Positions 33,928 to 43,263 are shown, counted from the first letter of the stretch. The stretch: 64,000 bases of DNA from Clostridiales bacterium (GCA_017551625.1 JAFZLF010000009.1:124001-188000); one strand, 5' to 3'. Made by a program: numbers and translations. The notes: generated from the sequence alone by a model not told the origin.

Positions 33928-36075
33928 GTGGGACAAGAAGATTTTTTTTCGAAGAGTAAAGAGACTCTTTCTGCCATTGCGACTGCTTTTCAACTTGTGA
34001 CTCCGGAACAGGCCGAGACGATGGATAAGCTCGAGCTGGCCCTTCTTCTGGATAACGAACAGAGGAAAGCGAATGAGGCGGAAGAACCGAAAGAAGCGCA
34101 AAAAGATGTTTCTGACGAGAATGATCCGTCCTTGAAAAAAGAAGTGAAAACATCGACGAAGGAAAAGAGCAGACGCACTTCTTCGAAGAAGAAAGCGGAG
34201 AGCGTGAAGGAAGAGAAGACGCCGCTTGAGCAGATAGCGGATGTTGCTTCCGAAGAGAAAATAGTCGTCGTTGATGAACAGCCGGCAGAAGAAAAAAAGA
34301 CCGTGTCCAAGCGCGGAAGAAAAGCCAAATCTGAAGACGAAGCGAAGGCTGTATCTGCATCGGAGGATACATCGAATACTTCTGTAGAAGAGGTGGAATC
34401 TTCGAAAGAAACACCTAAGAAGACTTCTGATGGAAAGAAAACCGGAAGAAAGAAGGGCGGCAAGTCCGATAAGAAATCAGAAGAGACAAAAGAAACGGAC
34501 GAAGAAGCCGTGAAGACCGGATCTTCAGAAGAGAAAAAAGAGACACAGGAAGAGCTTTCTGAAAATCCCGAAAAAACGGATAAGAAATCCCGTATCCGGA
34601 ATAAGAAACGCAAGAGCGCAGAAACGGTAGCGGAAACCGAAGAGAAGAAAGAAGAAACTTCTGAAGAAATCAAGAAGGAAGAGAAATCAGAAGCAGCAAA
34701 GCCCCAAGAGAAGCCGGAGAACGGATCAAATGCCAACACGAACCAGCAGGCTCCTTCCGGAAAGAAGAATAAGAAGGGGCGCCACAGAAGTGTGGAGATC
34801 CGTCCGGCCGGAGAAACCGAGCAGTCCGCCTCCGATGAAAACGGGGAGAACACGCAGGAAGGCGAAAATGCACCTGAAAACAGCAAACCGCAATTCGAAC
34901 CGATCGAATTCGTCGGTGTGCTCGAGATCGTTCAGGAAGGTGGTTACGGATTTGTCCGTCGTGAGAACTATCTTCCATCCCCACAGGATGTTTTTGTTCC
35001 GACCAATCTGATAAGAAGGTTCGGCCTCCGTATCGGTGATCAGATCCGTGGATTTGCGCTTCCGAAGCGCGGACAGGAGAAGAACCTCGCGCTTCACTAC
35101 ATCACCACCGTCAATGATGTCGAGGTCGATAAGCTCGGACGGCGTCCGCATTTTGAAAGATTGACACCGATCTATCCGGACGAGAGATTCCGTCTCGAGA
35201 CCGGCAAGCAGGAACTCAGCACACGTATCATCGATCTGGTATCTCCAATCGGTAAAGGTCAGCGTGGTATGATCGTTTCTCCGCCGAAGGCCGGTAAGAC
35301 GATCCTTCTCCAGAAGATCGCCAATGCGATTACGACCAATAGCCCGAAGACGAAGCTCATCGTGCTGCTCATCGATGAGCGTCCGGAGGAAGTAACCGAC
35401 ATGCAGCGCTCGATCAAGGGCGAAGTCGTCTATTCCACTTTTGATAAGAAACCGGAGAATCATACGCGTGTCACGGAACTCGTTCTCGAGCGCGCGATGA
35501 GACTCGTGGAAATGGGCGAGGATGTCGTTATTCTCCTCGACTCCATGACACGTCTGGCTCGTGCTTATAACCTGACGATCACACCGACCGGCCGTACGCT
35601 TTCCGGTGGTCTGGATCCGGGATCTCTCTATGGTCCGAAGCGTTTCTTCGGTGCAGCGAGAAATATCGAGAACGGCGGAAGCTTAACGATCGTGGCGACC
35701 TCTCTTATCGAGACCGGCTCCCGAATGGACGAAGTTATCTTCGAGGAGTTTAAGGGTACCGGTAATATGGAAGTCTACCTCGACAGGAAACTGTCTGAGA
35801 AGAGGATCTTCCCGGCTATCGATATCAACAAGTCGGGTACCCGTCGCGAGGATCTCCTGATGTCCCAGGAGGAACTCGATGCCGTCTGGACGATCCGAAA
35901 GGCATTCTCGCAGATGGATACGGCCCCTGTTACCGAGACGATCATCGGGCTTCTGCTTAAGACGAATTCGAACGATCAGTTCGTGCGGTCCGTAAAGGTG
36001 TCTTTCGCAGATAAAGAAGTCTTCGATGCGATGCGTGGCGCAGGGAGCAGCAATAACGGCAATGCGAATAACTGA
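33928..36075 (+). CDS. rho: Transcription termination factor Rho with large disordered insert
   Basis: Hexameric RNA helicase that ends transcription. 715 residues against about 420 in E. coli. GTG start with GAGAGG eight bases upstream. After a short N-terminal helical part ([17 protein letters not shown]) comes a Lys/Glu/Ser/Thr-rich insert of about 270 residues (roughly 45-320). The RNA-binding cold-shock fold follows ([18 protein letters not shown]). The ATPase core has P-loop [36 protein letters not shown] and [20 protein letters not shown]. Such inserts occur in Clostridia and Actinobacteria, and some form condensates. Confidence 0.96.
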   Translation: MGQEDFFSKSKETLSAIATAFQLVTPEQAETMDKLELALLLDNEQRKANEAEEPKEAQKDVSDENDPSLKKEVKTSTKEKSRRTSSKKKAESVKEEKTPLEQIADVASEEKIVVVDEQPAEEKKTVSKRGRKAKSEDEAKAVSASEDTSNTSVEEVESSKETPKKTSDGKKTGRKKGGKSDKKSEETKETDEEAVKTGSSEEKKETQEELSENPEKTDKKSRIRNKKRKSAETVAETEEKKEETSEEIKKEEKSEAAKPQEKPENGSNANTNQQAPSGKKNKKGRHRSVEIRPAGETEQSASDENGENTQEGENAPENSKPQFEPIEFVGVLEIVQEGGYGFVRRENYLPSPQDVFVPTNLIRRFGLRIGDQIRGFALPKRGQEKNLALHYITTVNDVEVDKLGRRPHFERLTPIYPDERFRLETGKQELSTRIIDLVSPIGKGQRGMIVSPPKAGKTILLQKIANAITTNSPKTKLIVLLIDERPEEVTDMQRSIKGEVVYSTFDKKPENHTRVTELVLERAMRLVEMGEDVVILLDSMTRLARAYNLTITPTGRTLSGGLDPGSLYGPKRFFGAARNIENGGSLTIVATSLIETGSRMDEVIFEEFKGTGNMEVYLDRKLSEKRIFPAIDINKSGTRREDLLMSQEELDAVWTIRKAFSQMDTAPVTETIIGLLLKTNSNDQFVRSVKVSFADKEVFDAMRGAGSSNNGNANN

Positions 36076-36119
36076 TATCCCGCCTATTGCGGTGTAAGAG
36101 AAAAACGAAATAGAAAGGG

Positions 36120-36163
36120 AGCGTCTCCGTGATTTATATCATGTCCGAGACGCTTCTTTTTTT
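36120..36163 (+). terminator. rho terminator
   Basis: AGCGTCTC pairs with GAGACGCT; inner TGAT/ATCA continues the stem; a T-run follows. The loop covers the stop codon of the convergent SDR gene. Confidence 0.85.
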
Positions 36164-36856
36164 CTCGATCCTGTGAAACTGCGGACGCACGGTAAACTCC
36201 GTGATGACCAAGTGCGGATCGGATTCCAGAATATACCGGACGGCCTCCGCGATATCCTCGGGAAGGAGTCGCGCGTTTTCTTCTTTCGATGTTTCGAAAT
36301 CCGCGTTCCGATACAGGTTCGTATCCGTCATGTCGGGAAGGATCGTCGTGACCTTCACACCGTGTTTTCTCACTTCGTCGAAAAGACTTCGGGAGAAACT
36401 GAGAAGTCCTGCTTTTGTCGCGCCGTAGGCCGCGCCGTGCGGGTTGCTCTGATTGGCGGTGACCGATGCGATATTCAAGATCGTTCCCTGACGCTCTTTT
36501 AATTTCTTTAGAAGAAGAGAGGAGAGCCGGATCGGAATTTCCAGATTCGTTCTGACCATCTCGGAGATATGTCCTGAGGAGATCTCATCGGCGAGTCCGT
36601 AATAGGCGACACCGGCGCAGTTGACGAGAAGATCAAGCGTCTCTCCCTTAACTATTTCACGAACGGCGTTCTCGAGATTCGGCGTGTCCAGAAGGTCGAG
36701 CTCGACCTTGTGAAAAGCACTGTTATCAAGAAGACTTCCGGCATCAGAGAAATCTCTTCCGATCCCATAGATCTCATAGTCCATATCTAGTAGTTCTTCG
36801 CATATGGCTCTTCCGATTCCGGATGAAGCTCCGGTGACGATTGCAGTTTTATTCAT
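36134..36856 (-). CDS. Short-chain dehydrogenase/reductase
   Basis: 240 residues, NAD(P)-dependent oxidoreductase of the classical SDR family. The cofactor motif is IVTGASSGIGRAI (TGxxxGxG), the structural motif is VNCAGVAYYG (NAG), the catalytic serine is in NIASVTANQ and the YxxxK pair is in GAAYGATKAGLLSFSR. No substrate can be named. AAGGAG precedes the ATG. It is the last gene of the minus-strand run from the nucleosidase-like gene, 60 bases after the zinc-ribbon gene. Confidence 0.92.
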   Translation of the reverse strand: MNKTAIVTGASSGIGRAICEELLDMDYEIYGIGRDFSDAGSLLDNSAFHKVELDLLDTPNLENAVREIVKGETLDLLVNCAGVAYYGLADEISSGHISEMVRTNLEIPIRLSSLLLKKLKERQGTILNIASVTANQSNPHGAAYGATKAGLLSFSRSLFDEVRKHGVKVTTILPDMTDTNLYRNADFETSKEENARLLPEDIAEAVRYILESDPHLVITEFTVRPQFHRIEKKRSVSDMI

Positions 36857-36916
36857 GGTGCTCTCCTTGTCTTTTTTGCTTCGGCCCGGTCAGGACGAGG
36901 CTCAGATCGGTTTTTC

Positions 36917-37525
36917 TTACCAGTTGGTCTTCTTGTTCACGATGACCGCCCAGGTGTCGAGCAGTTTAACATCGACGGTACTGTTTACTTCGTATATCTT
37001 TGCTGTGGTGCCGAGTGGAAGAAGGATAAACTTCTTGCCCTCTGATGTATCGAGCAGGATCTTGATCTTCTGGCCGTTGACTCCGTTATAGGCGACCGTA
37101 TCGTCCATGTAACCATAGACGATGCCGCTGCGAAGCACGCCCTGGGATCGGACCTTCATGCAGAAGAGGAGACGGCGTATCGCGATCCCGAGTGAAATGA
37201 CACCGATCAGGAAAAACGGAACAAAGAAAAGATTCATGTACCAGGGTATCTCACCGAGGGCATTCCCGATGATGCAAAGGGGAAGGGAAACACCGAGAAA
37301 GATGCCACCGAACATAAGTGGAAACCCGACATTCCAGAAATCGATCTTCGCGCTTTTGCACTCGACAAGCGGATACTCCGGAGTGAGATCGGCGGTCGCG
37401 ACCTCTCCGATATATGTGCCGCAGAACTGGCATACTTCAGAGAGAACGGCGGCACCGCATTTCGGGCAGTTTCGTACATCTTCCGGTCTTTTCTTTCTGG
37501 GGTTATTGAGTCTGATCCCGTCCAT
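36917..37525 (-). CDS. Zinc-ribbon membrane protein, function unknown
   Basis: 202 residues. An N-terminal zinc ribbon NCPKCGAAVLSEVCQFCGTYI leads to two transmembrane helices (GFPLMFGGIFLGVSLPLCI and FFVPFFLIGVISLGIAI). A C-terminal beta-rich domain of about 75 residues contains DTVAYNGVNGQKIKILLDTS and ILLPLGTTAKIYEV, somewhat like a small OB- or SH3-like barrel. The same ribbon pattern (CP-CGAAV...VCQFCGT-I) occurs in the membrane protein at 54748. Start ATG has AAGGAG. It lies 13 bases after the spore photoproduct lyase stop. Confidence 0.75.
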   Translation of the reverse strand: MDGIRLNNPRKKRPEDVRNCPKCGAAVLSEVCQFCGTYIGEVATADLTPEYPLVECKSAKIDFWNVGFPLMFGGIFLGVSLPLCIIGNALGEIPWYMNLFFVPFFLIGVISLGIAIRRLLFCMKVRSQGVLRSGIVYGYMDDTVAYNGVNGQKIKILLDTSEGKKFILLPLGTTAKIYEVNSTVDVKLLDTWAVIVNKKTNW

Positions 37526-37538
37526 TTTTCGTATCTCC

Positions 37539-38567
37539 TTATGCTTTTTCTCTATAATCGGTCATGTAGATCTTATCCTCAGATATGAAGCTTTGTAACA
37601 GTGTGAATACGTGTTTTTCCATCTCGTTTTGCAGTTCCTGCGGATACTGCATGTAGCCGCCCCGGTTCTCGTAAGGGAACTGGCAGATCTCCGAAGCCGG
37701 GAAATCGCTGCGGAGCTTCTTGATGTATTCGGCCGAGATACGGAAAGAACCGATACTCACATCCTTTAATTGATGACCGTCTATATATTTTATGACCTCT
37801 AAAAACATAGATGAATATAAATCTTTCCAATTCTTCGTGTAGATGACCGGATCGAAGCAGAGCCTCACAGTGAATCCTTTCTCGATAGCACGAGATGCGG
37901 CGACGAGTCTTTCGGTAAGAGATGCCGTGCGTTTCTCAAACTTGTCGATGATCGCCTGCGGGGAGATCGTATAGGCGAATATCACCCGTTCGCAGGAAGG
38001 GGTCTTATCATAGATGTCTTTCCGAAAGGATTTGGTGCGGATCTCGATCGTGAGATTCTCATGTGTCCTTGTAAACTCGACCCAGCGGTCGACAAATCCG
38101 GTCAGAGACTCAAGCCCGATCAGATCCGTATCAAAGGAGATGCAGAGATAGACCGGATGCAGTTTGAGCAGTTCTTCAAGCTCGGAGAAAGTATCCTCGA
38201 GATTTACAAATACGACGACATTTCCGGAACCGTACATGCCGCGGAGATAACAGTACTCACAGTCGAAGATACAGTTCATCACACTCGAGGTATAGTAGAA
38301 ATGGTCAAAACCGAAGTCCTGACATACCGGAGCCCCTTTATAGATATGGCTTCCCTTGCTCTTCGCGAGGATCAGAGAGGGAGAATTCTTCTGGAGGCGG
38401 AAACTCTGATGAGGCCGGTTAAAGACATCTTTATAGTGACGGATCGGGATCTCGACTGATTTGCTGAAGCGCGAAAGGATGCTCTTCGTAAGTTCGTGGT
38501 CTCTGATCTCTTCTTCGACATAGATATGGGAAAACGGGAAGTTAAAGGAGCTGGTTTCGGATCTCAT
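37539..38567 (-). CDS. splB: Spore photoproduct lyase (radical SAM)
   Basis: Repairs the UV-induced spore photoproduct (a methylene-linked thymine dimer) using a 5'-deoxyadenosyl radical. 342 residues, typical of SplB. The radical-SAM motif is CIFDCEYCYL (CxxxCxxC), preceded by the SplB-specific YTSSVMNC. Other family parts are VFVNLEDTF, EIRTKSF, FAYTISPQAIIDKFEKRTASLTERL, CFDPVIY and ISAEY. It overlaps the upstream nucleosidase-like gene by 26 bases, so both are translated from one message. The presence of splB suggests endospore formation in this organism or its close kin, but homologues also occur in some non-spore-formers. Confidence 0.9.
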   Translation of the reverse strand: MRSETSSFNFPFSHIYVEEEIRDHELTKSILSRFSKSVEIPIRHYKDVFNRPHQSFRLQKNSPSLILAKSKGSHIYKGAPVCQDFGFDHFYYTSSVMNCIFDCEYCYLRGMYGSGNVVVFVNLEDTFSELEELLKLHPVYLCISFDTDLIGLESLTGFVDRWVEFTRTHENLTIEIRTKSFRKDIYDKTPSCERVIFAYTISPQAIIDKFEKRTASLTERLVAASRAIEKGFTVRLCFDPVIYTKNWKDLYSSMFLEVIKYIDGHQLKDVSIGSFRISAEYIKKLRSDFPASEICQFPYENRGGYMQYPQELQNEMEKHVFTLLQSFISEDKIYMTDYREKA

Positions 38568-39369
38568 CGAGCACCACCTTTCCTTCTCGCTTGGATCTTG
38601 CAGGGAGTTTTCCTTCTTCGTGGAGCGAAGACAGGAGCGCGGCCAGATCCTGCCCGCTCACTTCCGCGTAGGTAAAAAGAGCCCTGATCTGATGAGTCAT
38701 TGTTTTGCTTGCGCGGAGTTCTTCACAGGTTTTCCGGAACAGTTCCTCGTCGAAGCGTGTGACGGGCTCGACCATCAGGGAAAGCGCTCTGAATACTTCC
38801 AGAAGCGCCGGAGTATATGTAGAAGCACATGCGGTCAGAAATTCGGGGGTGATCTCCTTCGGATCGTCGACACCCTGATCACTCACGAACTTCAGAAAGA
38901 CCATGCGGTGAGGGGAGACGAATCGGGAAGCGGCGGAGAAGACAGCGGCCGCCTCCATCTCGTAGAGCTTGTCCGGATCTTCCAGACCGGAGACGACTTT
39001 GTAGCTTGTGACCAGTGCTCGCTCAGAAGTGATGGGAAGCCCATACGACGAAAGATCGTAGAGCAGGTCGGGATAATAGTCCCGTCCTGTGGCGCTATCC
39101 GTGATCTTGTTGATGAGATAAAGCCCCGGCTCTTTTCCCGCGCAGGACCCGAAGTTGATGAGCATATCCGTATGGTTATCGAAAAGGTTTTTCGTAAGAA
39201 GATACGTCACCGCAGAAGAAGCATTGATCACGCCCATTCCCGAGACGATAAGACAATAACGGTCGGAGGAATAGATCTCGAAGGCGTTCGAGGTACTGTC
39301 CCTTTTAAGACCGAGTGCCTCGATAACGGGTCTGGCTTCACAGTGCAGTGCACATACGATGAAAAGCAT
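38542..39369 (-). CDS. Nucleoside phosphorylase/nucleosidase-like protein fused to helical tail
   Basis: 275 residues. The first ~185 residues resemble the PNP/MTAN fold: IVCALHCEARPVIEALGLK at the start, SGMGVINASSAVTYLL, FGSCAG, then YEMEAAAVFSAASRF, which carries the substrate-ribose MExA glutamate, and FLKFVSDQG, where the catalytic aspartate is expected. The C-terminal ~90 residues are helical and not part of the usual fold. It lies directly upstream of splB with a 26-base overlap. A plausible role is removal of 5'-deoxyadenosine or methylthioadenosine made by radical SAM chemistry; this is inference. ATG 39369 has AAGGAG. Confidence 0.72.
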   Translation of the reverse strand: MLFIVCALHCEARPVIEALGLKRDSTSNAFEIYSSDRYCLIVSGMGVINASSAVTYLLTKNLFDNHTDMLINFGSCAGKEPGLYLINKITDSATGRDYYPDLLYDLSSYGLPITSERALVTSYKVVSGLEDPDKLYEMEAAAVFSAASRFVSPHRMVFLKFVSDQGVDDPKEITPEFLTACASTYTPALLEVFRALSLMVEPVTRFDEELFRKTCEELRASKTMTHQIRALFTYAEVSGQDLAALLSSLHEEGKLPARSKREGKVVLDEIRNQLL

Positions 39370-39430
39370 GGGTTCTCCTTATAAGATGGAACTGTGTCCG
39401 TGCGATGGATACGAGTTTATGATACCATCT

Positions 39431-39439
39431 ATTATAGCA
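39431..39439 (-). promoter_or_regulatory. Promoter of the nucleosidase-splB operon
   Basis: Minus strand TGC-TATAAT, an extended -10 box about 60 bases before the operon start. Confidence 0.5.
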
Positions 39440-39504
39440 AATGCTGAGCCCTGTACCGGGAAACGCGAAGAAAGAAAAGAGAAACGGGGAGAAGGAAAAG
39501 GAAG

Positions 39505-40329
39505 ATGAAGAAGGGACATCAGATTTTCAGGATCGTAGGAGTGATATTTATGCTTATATCTGTTTTTGGTTTTGCGGCAGCATGCCACCACGCGAAGGAT
39601 ACGGAGAAGACGGAAACGACGATCGATCCGAAAGCCGCGACATTGTCTTTCAGTATGGCGCGTGATGGCGGGAAAAAAATCGAAATGACTATCGAGGATG
39701 AATCTATCGTCGAGTATACCTCTAAATCAAAAGAAAAGGATGAGCAGAAAGGAAAGAAAGGCGGCAGTTACACCCGTACCTATATTTTTACGGGAAAGAA
39801 AGCCGGAACGACCTCGCTGACAGTGGAGGAATACTTACATGGTGATCTTAGGTCCACCACTTATTACATCATCACAGTAGACGATGATCTGAAGGTGACC
39901 ATCGAGAAAGATGAAGACCGCGTGGATCCGGAAAAAATGCCTGTTCTGATCATCGGTGACCGGGAGATCCTGATCAAAGTGGAAAAAAATAAATCCGCTG
40001 AATTAGCCTTCGCAGAGAGCAAGAAAATGTCGCTCGGATTTATGGATGATGTAGACGGGAATGAGAAGGCCGCCTGGACCGAGCTGCCTTTTTCCGACGA
40101 AGAACTGAAAACCATTGAGGTCATGCCGGGAGATGTGATCTGTTATCACAAGACAAGACCGCTCAAAAGCGATGCGACAAAAGAGTTTCCCCTTGACTTT
40201 GCGATCGTGTATGCGCCGCATACGACGGAGTGTGTCGTGATCGGGCATCTTGTGGACATAGATCAGGATGAGCTTACCGAGCTTCTGAATCAGGATGAGA
40301 AAAAAGTGTTGAGAATCCCGAGACAATAA
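39505..40329 (+). CDS. Lipoprotein with C-terminal cyclophilin-like domain
   Basis: 274 residues. A signal peptide ends at the lipobox FAAAC, making Cys27 the likely lipid anchor. Residues about 40-150 form a beta-rich, Lys-rich region (MTIEDESIVEYTSKSKEK, FTGKKAGTTSLTVEEYLHG) of Ig-like appearance. The C-terminal ~115 residues resemble the bacterial cyclophilin-like fold (PF18050 type): KSAELAFAESKKMSLGFMD, NEKAAWTELPF, MPGDVICYHK, FAIVYAP and VVIGHL. Function is unknown; the family includes surface proteins near flavodoxins. No nearby partner gene is evident. Confidence 0.7.
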   Translation: MKKGHQIFRIVGVIFMLISVFGFAAACHHAKDTEKTETTIDPKAATLSFSMARDGGKKIEMTIEDESIVEYTSKSKEKDEQKGKKGGSYTRTYIFTGKKAGTTSLTVEEYLHGDLRSTTYYIITVDDDLKVTIEKDEDRVDPEKMPVLIIGDREILIKVEKNKSAELAFAESKKMSLGFMDDVDGNEKAAWTELPFSDEELKTIEVMPGDVICYHKTRPLKSDATKEFPLDFAIVYAPHTTECVVIGHLVDIDQDELTELLNQDEKKVLRIPRQ

Positions 40330-40345
40330 TTTTATGCGTATATAA

Positions 40346-40419
40346 ACGAACAGCAGCGGATCAGAGGTCATCGACGGCTTTTTTGGCGGTCGGGCCGGAG
40401 ATCTGCCTATACTGTTCGT
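40346..40419 (+). other. Structured intergenic element upstream of the metG promoter
   Basis: Outer stem ACGAACAG/CTGTTCGT (perfect 8 bp) encloses GATC/GATC and an inner GACGGC/GCGGTC stem with a T-rich loop. It ends before the metG promoter, so it belongs to the lipoprotein transcript's 3' end or is a separate RNA. It does not look like a SAM riboswitch or S-box. Confidence 0.4.
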
Positions 40420-40436
40420 CTAATTTATTGTATTCG

Positions 40437-40466
40437 TTGATTTTTACTATATAAAGTTGCTATAAT
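40437..40466 (+). promoter_or_regulatory. metG promoter
   Basis: TTGATT, 18-base spacer ending in TGC, TATAAT; about 40 bases before the ATG, leaving no room for a long leader. Confidence 0.65.
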
Positions 40467-40506
40467 CAGTAGATGCATTCAGCAAAAGAAGGAGGCGCAT
40501 AGAACT

Positions 40507-42450
40507 ATGTGCAATAAAGAGAAGTTTTACATCACTACGCCCATCTATTACCCGTCGGGCAATCCCCATGTGGGACACTGCTATACCACACTTGCGTGCG
40601 ACGTGGTCTCCAGATTTAAGCGAATGCAGGGCTACGATGTCATGTTCCTGACCGGAACCGATGAGCACGGCCAGAAGATCGAGAAGAAGGCTCAGGAAGC
40701 AGGCGTCACTCCGCAGGCCTATGTCGACGAGATCGTCGCGAACTTTAAGAAGTTATGGGCTCGTCTGGATATCACCTATGACCGTTATATCCGGACGACG
40801 GATCCGTATCACATCGAGTCCGTCCAGAAGATCTTCAAGGATCTCTACGACAAGGGTTACATCTATAAGGGAAAATACACTGGTAAATACTGTACGCCGT
40901 GCGAGTCTTTCTGGACCGAGAGTCAGCTTAAGGACGGCAAGTGCCCGGACTGCGGACGTGAAGTCGTAGATGCGGAGGAAGAGGCATACTTCTTTAAGCT
41001 TTCCGAGTTCAGCGATAAGCTCGAAGCCCTGCTTCTTGATGAGGAGAGAAACTTCCTCGAGCCGAAGTCCCGTGTCAACGAGATGATCAACAACTTCATC
41101 AAGCCGGGTCTCGAGGATCTCTGTGTCTCCAGAACGAGCTTTACATGGGGCATCCCGGTCACTTTCGATGAGAAGCACGTCGTATACGTATGGATCGACG
41201 CTCTGTCGAACTATATCACGGCGCTTGGTTACGGTAACTCGACATATAACGATTTCGAGAAATACTGGCCGGCAGACATTCATGTCATGGCGAAGGAGAT
41301 CGTGCGATTCCACACGCTTATCTGGCCGGCCATGCTGATGGCGCTGGATCTGCCGCTTCCGAAACATGTCTACGGTCACGGCTGGATCACATTCGGCGGC
41401 GCGAAGATGGGTAAGTCCACCGGTAACGTCATCGATCCGTTTATCCTGGCTGACCGCTACGGCGTAGATGCCGTCCGTTACCATCTCCTCCGCGAGATGC
41501 CTTTCGGCGCGGACTGCCCGTTTTCTAACGAGCAGATGGTCCAGAGGATCAATACGGACCTTGCCAACGACCTCGGAAACCTCGTCTCGAGAACTGTCGC
41601 GATGGCGATCAAGTACTTCGACGGCACGCTTCCGACAGAGCGCGAGACCGATCCGCTCGACGACGAACTTCTCAATATGGTAAAAGCACTTCGTCCGTAT
41701 GTCGAGCAGAACTACGGCGATCTGCACATCTCAAACGCCCTGGCCGAGATCTTCAAGGTCATCGCCCGTGCGAACAAGTATATCGATGAGAACGCTCCAT
41801 GGGTGCTGGCAAAGGATGAGAGCAAGAAGACACGTCTGGCGACGGTACTTTATAACCTTCTCGATACGATCCGTATGTGTTCGATCCTCCTTTATCCGGT
41901 CATGCCGAATACTTGCCCGGAGATCTGGAAGCAGATCGGCGCTTCCGAGGACGTGTGTGCCTGGGATGCTTCCGATAAGGTCGGCGCGCTGGCTGCAGAT
42001 GTCACAGTACAAAAGGGAGAAGTGCTTTTCCCGCGACTGGATATGGAAAAAGAGATGGAAGAACTCAGTAAGATCTCCGAGGCGGCACTTGAGGCGGCCA
42101 AGGGCAAGGTCCTGGAGCACAAGGACGAGATCGTTTACGACGATTTTGCCAAGCTCGAGCTCCGCGCGGCGAAGGTCCTCGAATGCGAGAAGGTACCGAA
42201 GGCGGACAAGCTCCTGCGTATGCAGCTCGATGTAGGTGACAGAAAGATGCAGGTGCTCTCGGGTATCGCGCAGTACTATACTCCGGAAGAGATGGTCGGC
42301 AAGATGGTCGTATGGGTCGCGAACCTCGCGCCGAGAACACTCCGTGGCTTCGAATCCCACGGCATGATCCTCTGCGCCGAGAAGCCCGACGGATCCTACG
42401 CGCTTCTGTCTGTTCCGGAAGGGGTCGAGCCGGGAGCGGAGGTTTCCTGA
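40507..42450 (+). CDS. metG: Methionyl-tRNA synthetase
   Basis: 647 residues. The HIGH motif is NPHVGHCYTTLACD, the KMSKS motif is GAKMGKSTGNVIDP. A zinc knuckle YCTPCESFWTESQLKDGKC is present, and a C-terminal EMAP-like tRNA-binding domain begins near DDFAKLELRAAKVLECEKV, ending in VWVANLAPRTLRGFESHGMILCA. Such a fused domain is normal for Firmicutes. A GAAGGAGG site precedes the ATG. tatD follows three bases after the stop, the order seen in Bacillus (metS-yabD). Confidence 0.97.
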   Translation: MCNKEKFYITTPIYYPSGNPHVGHCYTTLACDVVSRFKRMQGYDVMFLTGTDEHGQKIEKKAQEAGVTPQAYVDEIVANFKKLWARLDITYDRYIRTTDPYHIESVQKIFKDLYDKGYIYKGKYTGKYCTPCESFWTESQLKDGKCPDCGREVVDAEEEAYFFKLSEFSDKLEALLLDEERNFLEPKSRVNEMINNFIKPGLEDLCVSRTSFTWGIPVTFDEKHVVYVWIDALSNYITALGYGNSTYNDFEKYWPADIHVMAKEIVRFHTLIWPAMLMALDLPLPKHVYGHGWITFGGAKMGKSTGNVIDPFILADRYGVDAVRYHLLREMPFGADCPFSNEQMVQRINTDLANDLGNLVSRTVAMAIKYFDGTLPTERETDPLDDELLNMVKALRPYVEQNYGDLHISNALAEIFKVIARANKYIDENAPWVLAKDESKKTRLATVLYNLLDTIRMCSILLYPVMPNTCPEIWKQIGASEDVCAWDASDKVGALAADVTVQKGEVLFPRLDMEKEMEELSKISEAALEAAKGKVLEHKDEIVYDDFAKLELRAAKVLECEKVPKADKLLRMQLDVGDRKMQVLSGIAQYYTPEEMVGKMVVWVANLAPRTLRGFESHGMILCAEKPDGSYALLSVPEGVEPGAEVS

Positions 42451-42453
42451 GAT

Positions 42454-43263
42454 ATGGAAATGTTCGACACGCATGCTCATCTGAACTGGCGTGAAGACTA
42501 TAGGGAAGATATCGATCAGGTCCTCGAGAACGCGAGAACGGCCGGCGTGACACACATCATGCTGGCGAGCTCCACGATCGGGGACAGCGGGATCTCCCTG
42601 GAGCTTCGGAAGGTCAAGCAGGACTGTGGCGTGAAGCTGTCGTGTATGGTCGGCGTTCATCCGGAAGATGCGACCTCTTTTGACGAAGAAGCGAAGCATC
42701 AGCTCGAGCACTGGCTCCGGCATAAGGATGAACTCGGGATCGTGGCGGTCGGCGAGATCGGCATGGATTACCATTACGACGACTGTTCGCCGGCCTACGA
42801 AGCGGTGGCGTTCATCTACCAGATGGGCCTGGCATTCCGATATGACCTTCCGGCCGTGATCCATGAACGCGATGCGTGTGAGGATACGCTCTTCATGCTC
42901 CGTTCCCTTCACGAACAGAAGCTCCTCCGGGAAGTCCCGGGCGTGATGCACTGCTTCTCGGGATCTGTCGAGACCGCGAAGATCCTCCTCGATATGGGTT
43001 TTTATCTCGGCTTTGACGGGCCGATCACGTTTAAAAATGCGCGCAAAGCACCGGATGTCATCCGGATGTGCCCGCTTGACCGGCTTCTGGTCGAGACGGA
43101 CTCGCCGTATATGGCGCCGGTCCCGATGCGCGGGAAGAGAAACGAGCCGGCCTATGTGAAGTATGTGGTTGAAGAAATGGCGCGCATCAAGGAGATCCCG
43201 GCCGAGGAGATGGCGAGGATCACGACAGAGAACGCGCAAAGACTTTTCGGGAGGGATACCTGA
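42454..43263 (+). CDS. tatD: TatD-family metal-dependent hydrolase/DNase
   Basis: 269 residues, TIM-barrel amidohydrolase fold. Metal-binding motif FDTHAHLNW, then VGVHPEDATSF, VGEIGMDYHYD, VIHERDACEDTL, MHCFSGSVETA and LLVETDSPYMAPVPMRGKRNEP, all TatD signatures. TatD proteins are 3'-5' DNases or nucleic-acid quality-control enzymes. It sits just after metG, the usual Firmicute arrangement; its stop shares one base with the next gene's ATG. Confidence 0.95.
   Translation: MEMFDTHAHLNWREDYREDIDQVLENARTAGVTHIMLASSTIGDSGISLELRKVKQDCGVKLSCMVGVHPEDATSFDEEAKHQLEHWLRHKDELGIVAVGEIGMDYHYDDCSPAYEAVAFIYQMGLAFRYDLPAVIHERDACEDTLFMLRSLHEQKLLREVPGVMHCFSGSVETAKILLDMGFYLGFDGPITFKNARKAPDVIRMCPLDRLLVETDSPYMAPVPMRGKRNEPAYVKYVVEEMARIKEIPAEEMARITTENAQRLFGRDT

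Noticed and set aside
36179-36193. Third copy of the hairpin motif suggested by CTGCGGACGCACGG
   Set aside because: It is coding sequence of the SDR gene with no TGGTCCTC partner or outer stem.
40467-40506. SAM or T-box riboswitch for metG
   Set aside because: Only about 40 bases separate promoter and ATG; there is no room for either.
41731-43239. 502-codon minus-strand frame opposite metG and tatD
   Set aside because: It spans two clear genes on the other strand and is explained by their codon bias.
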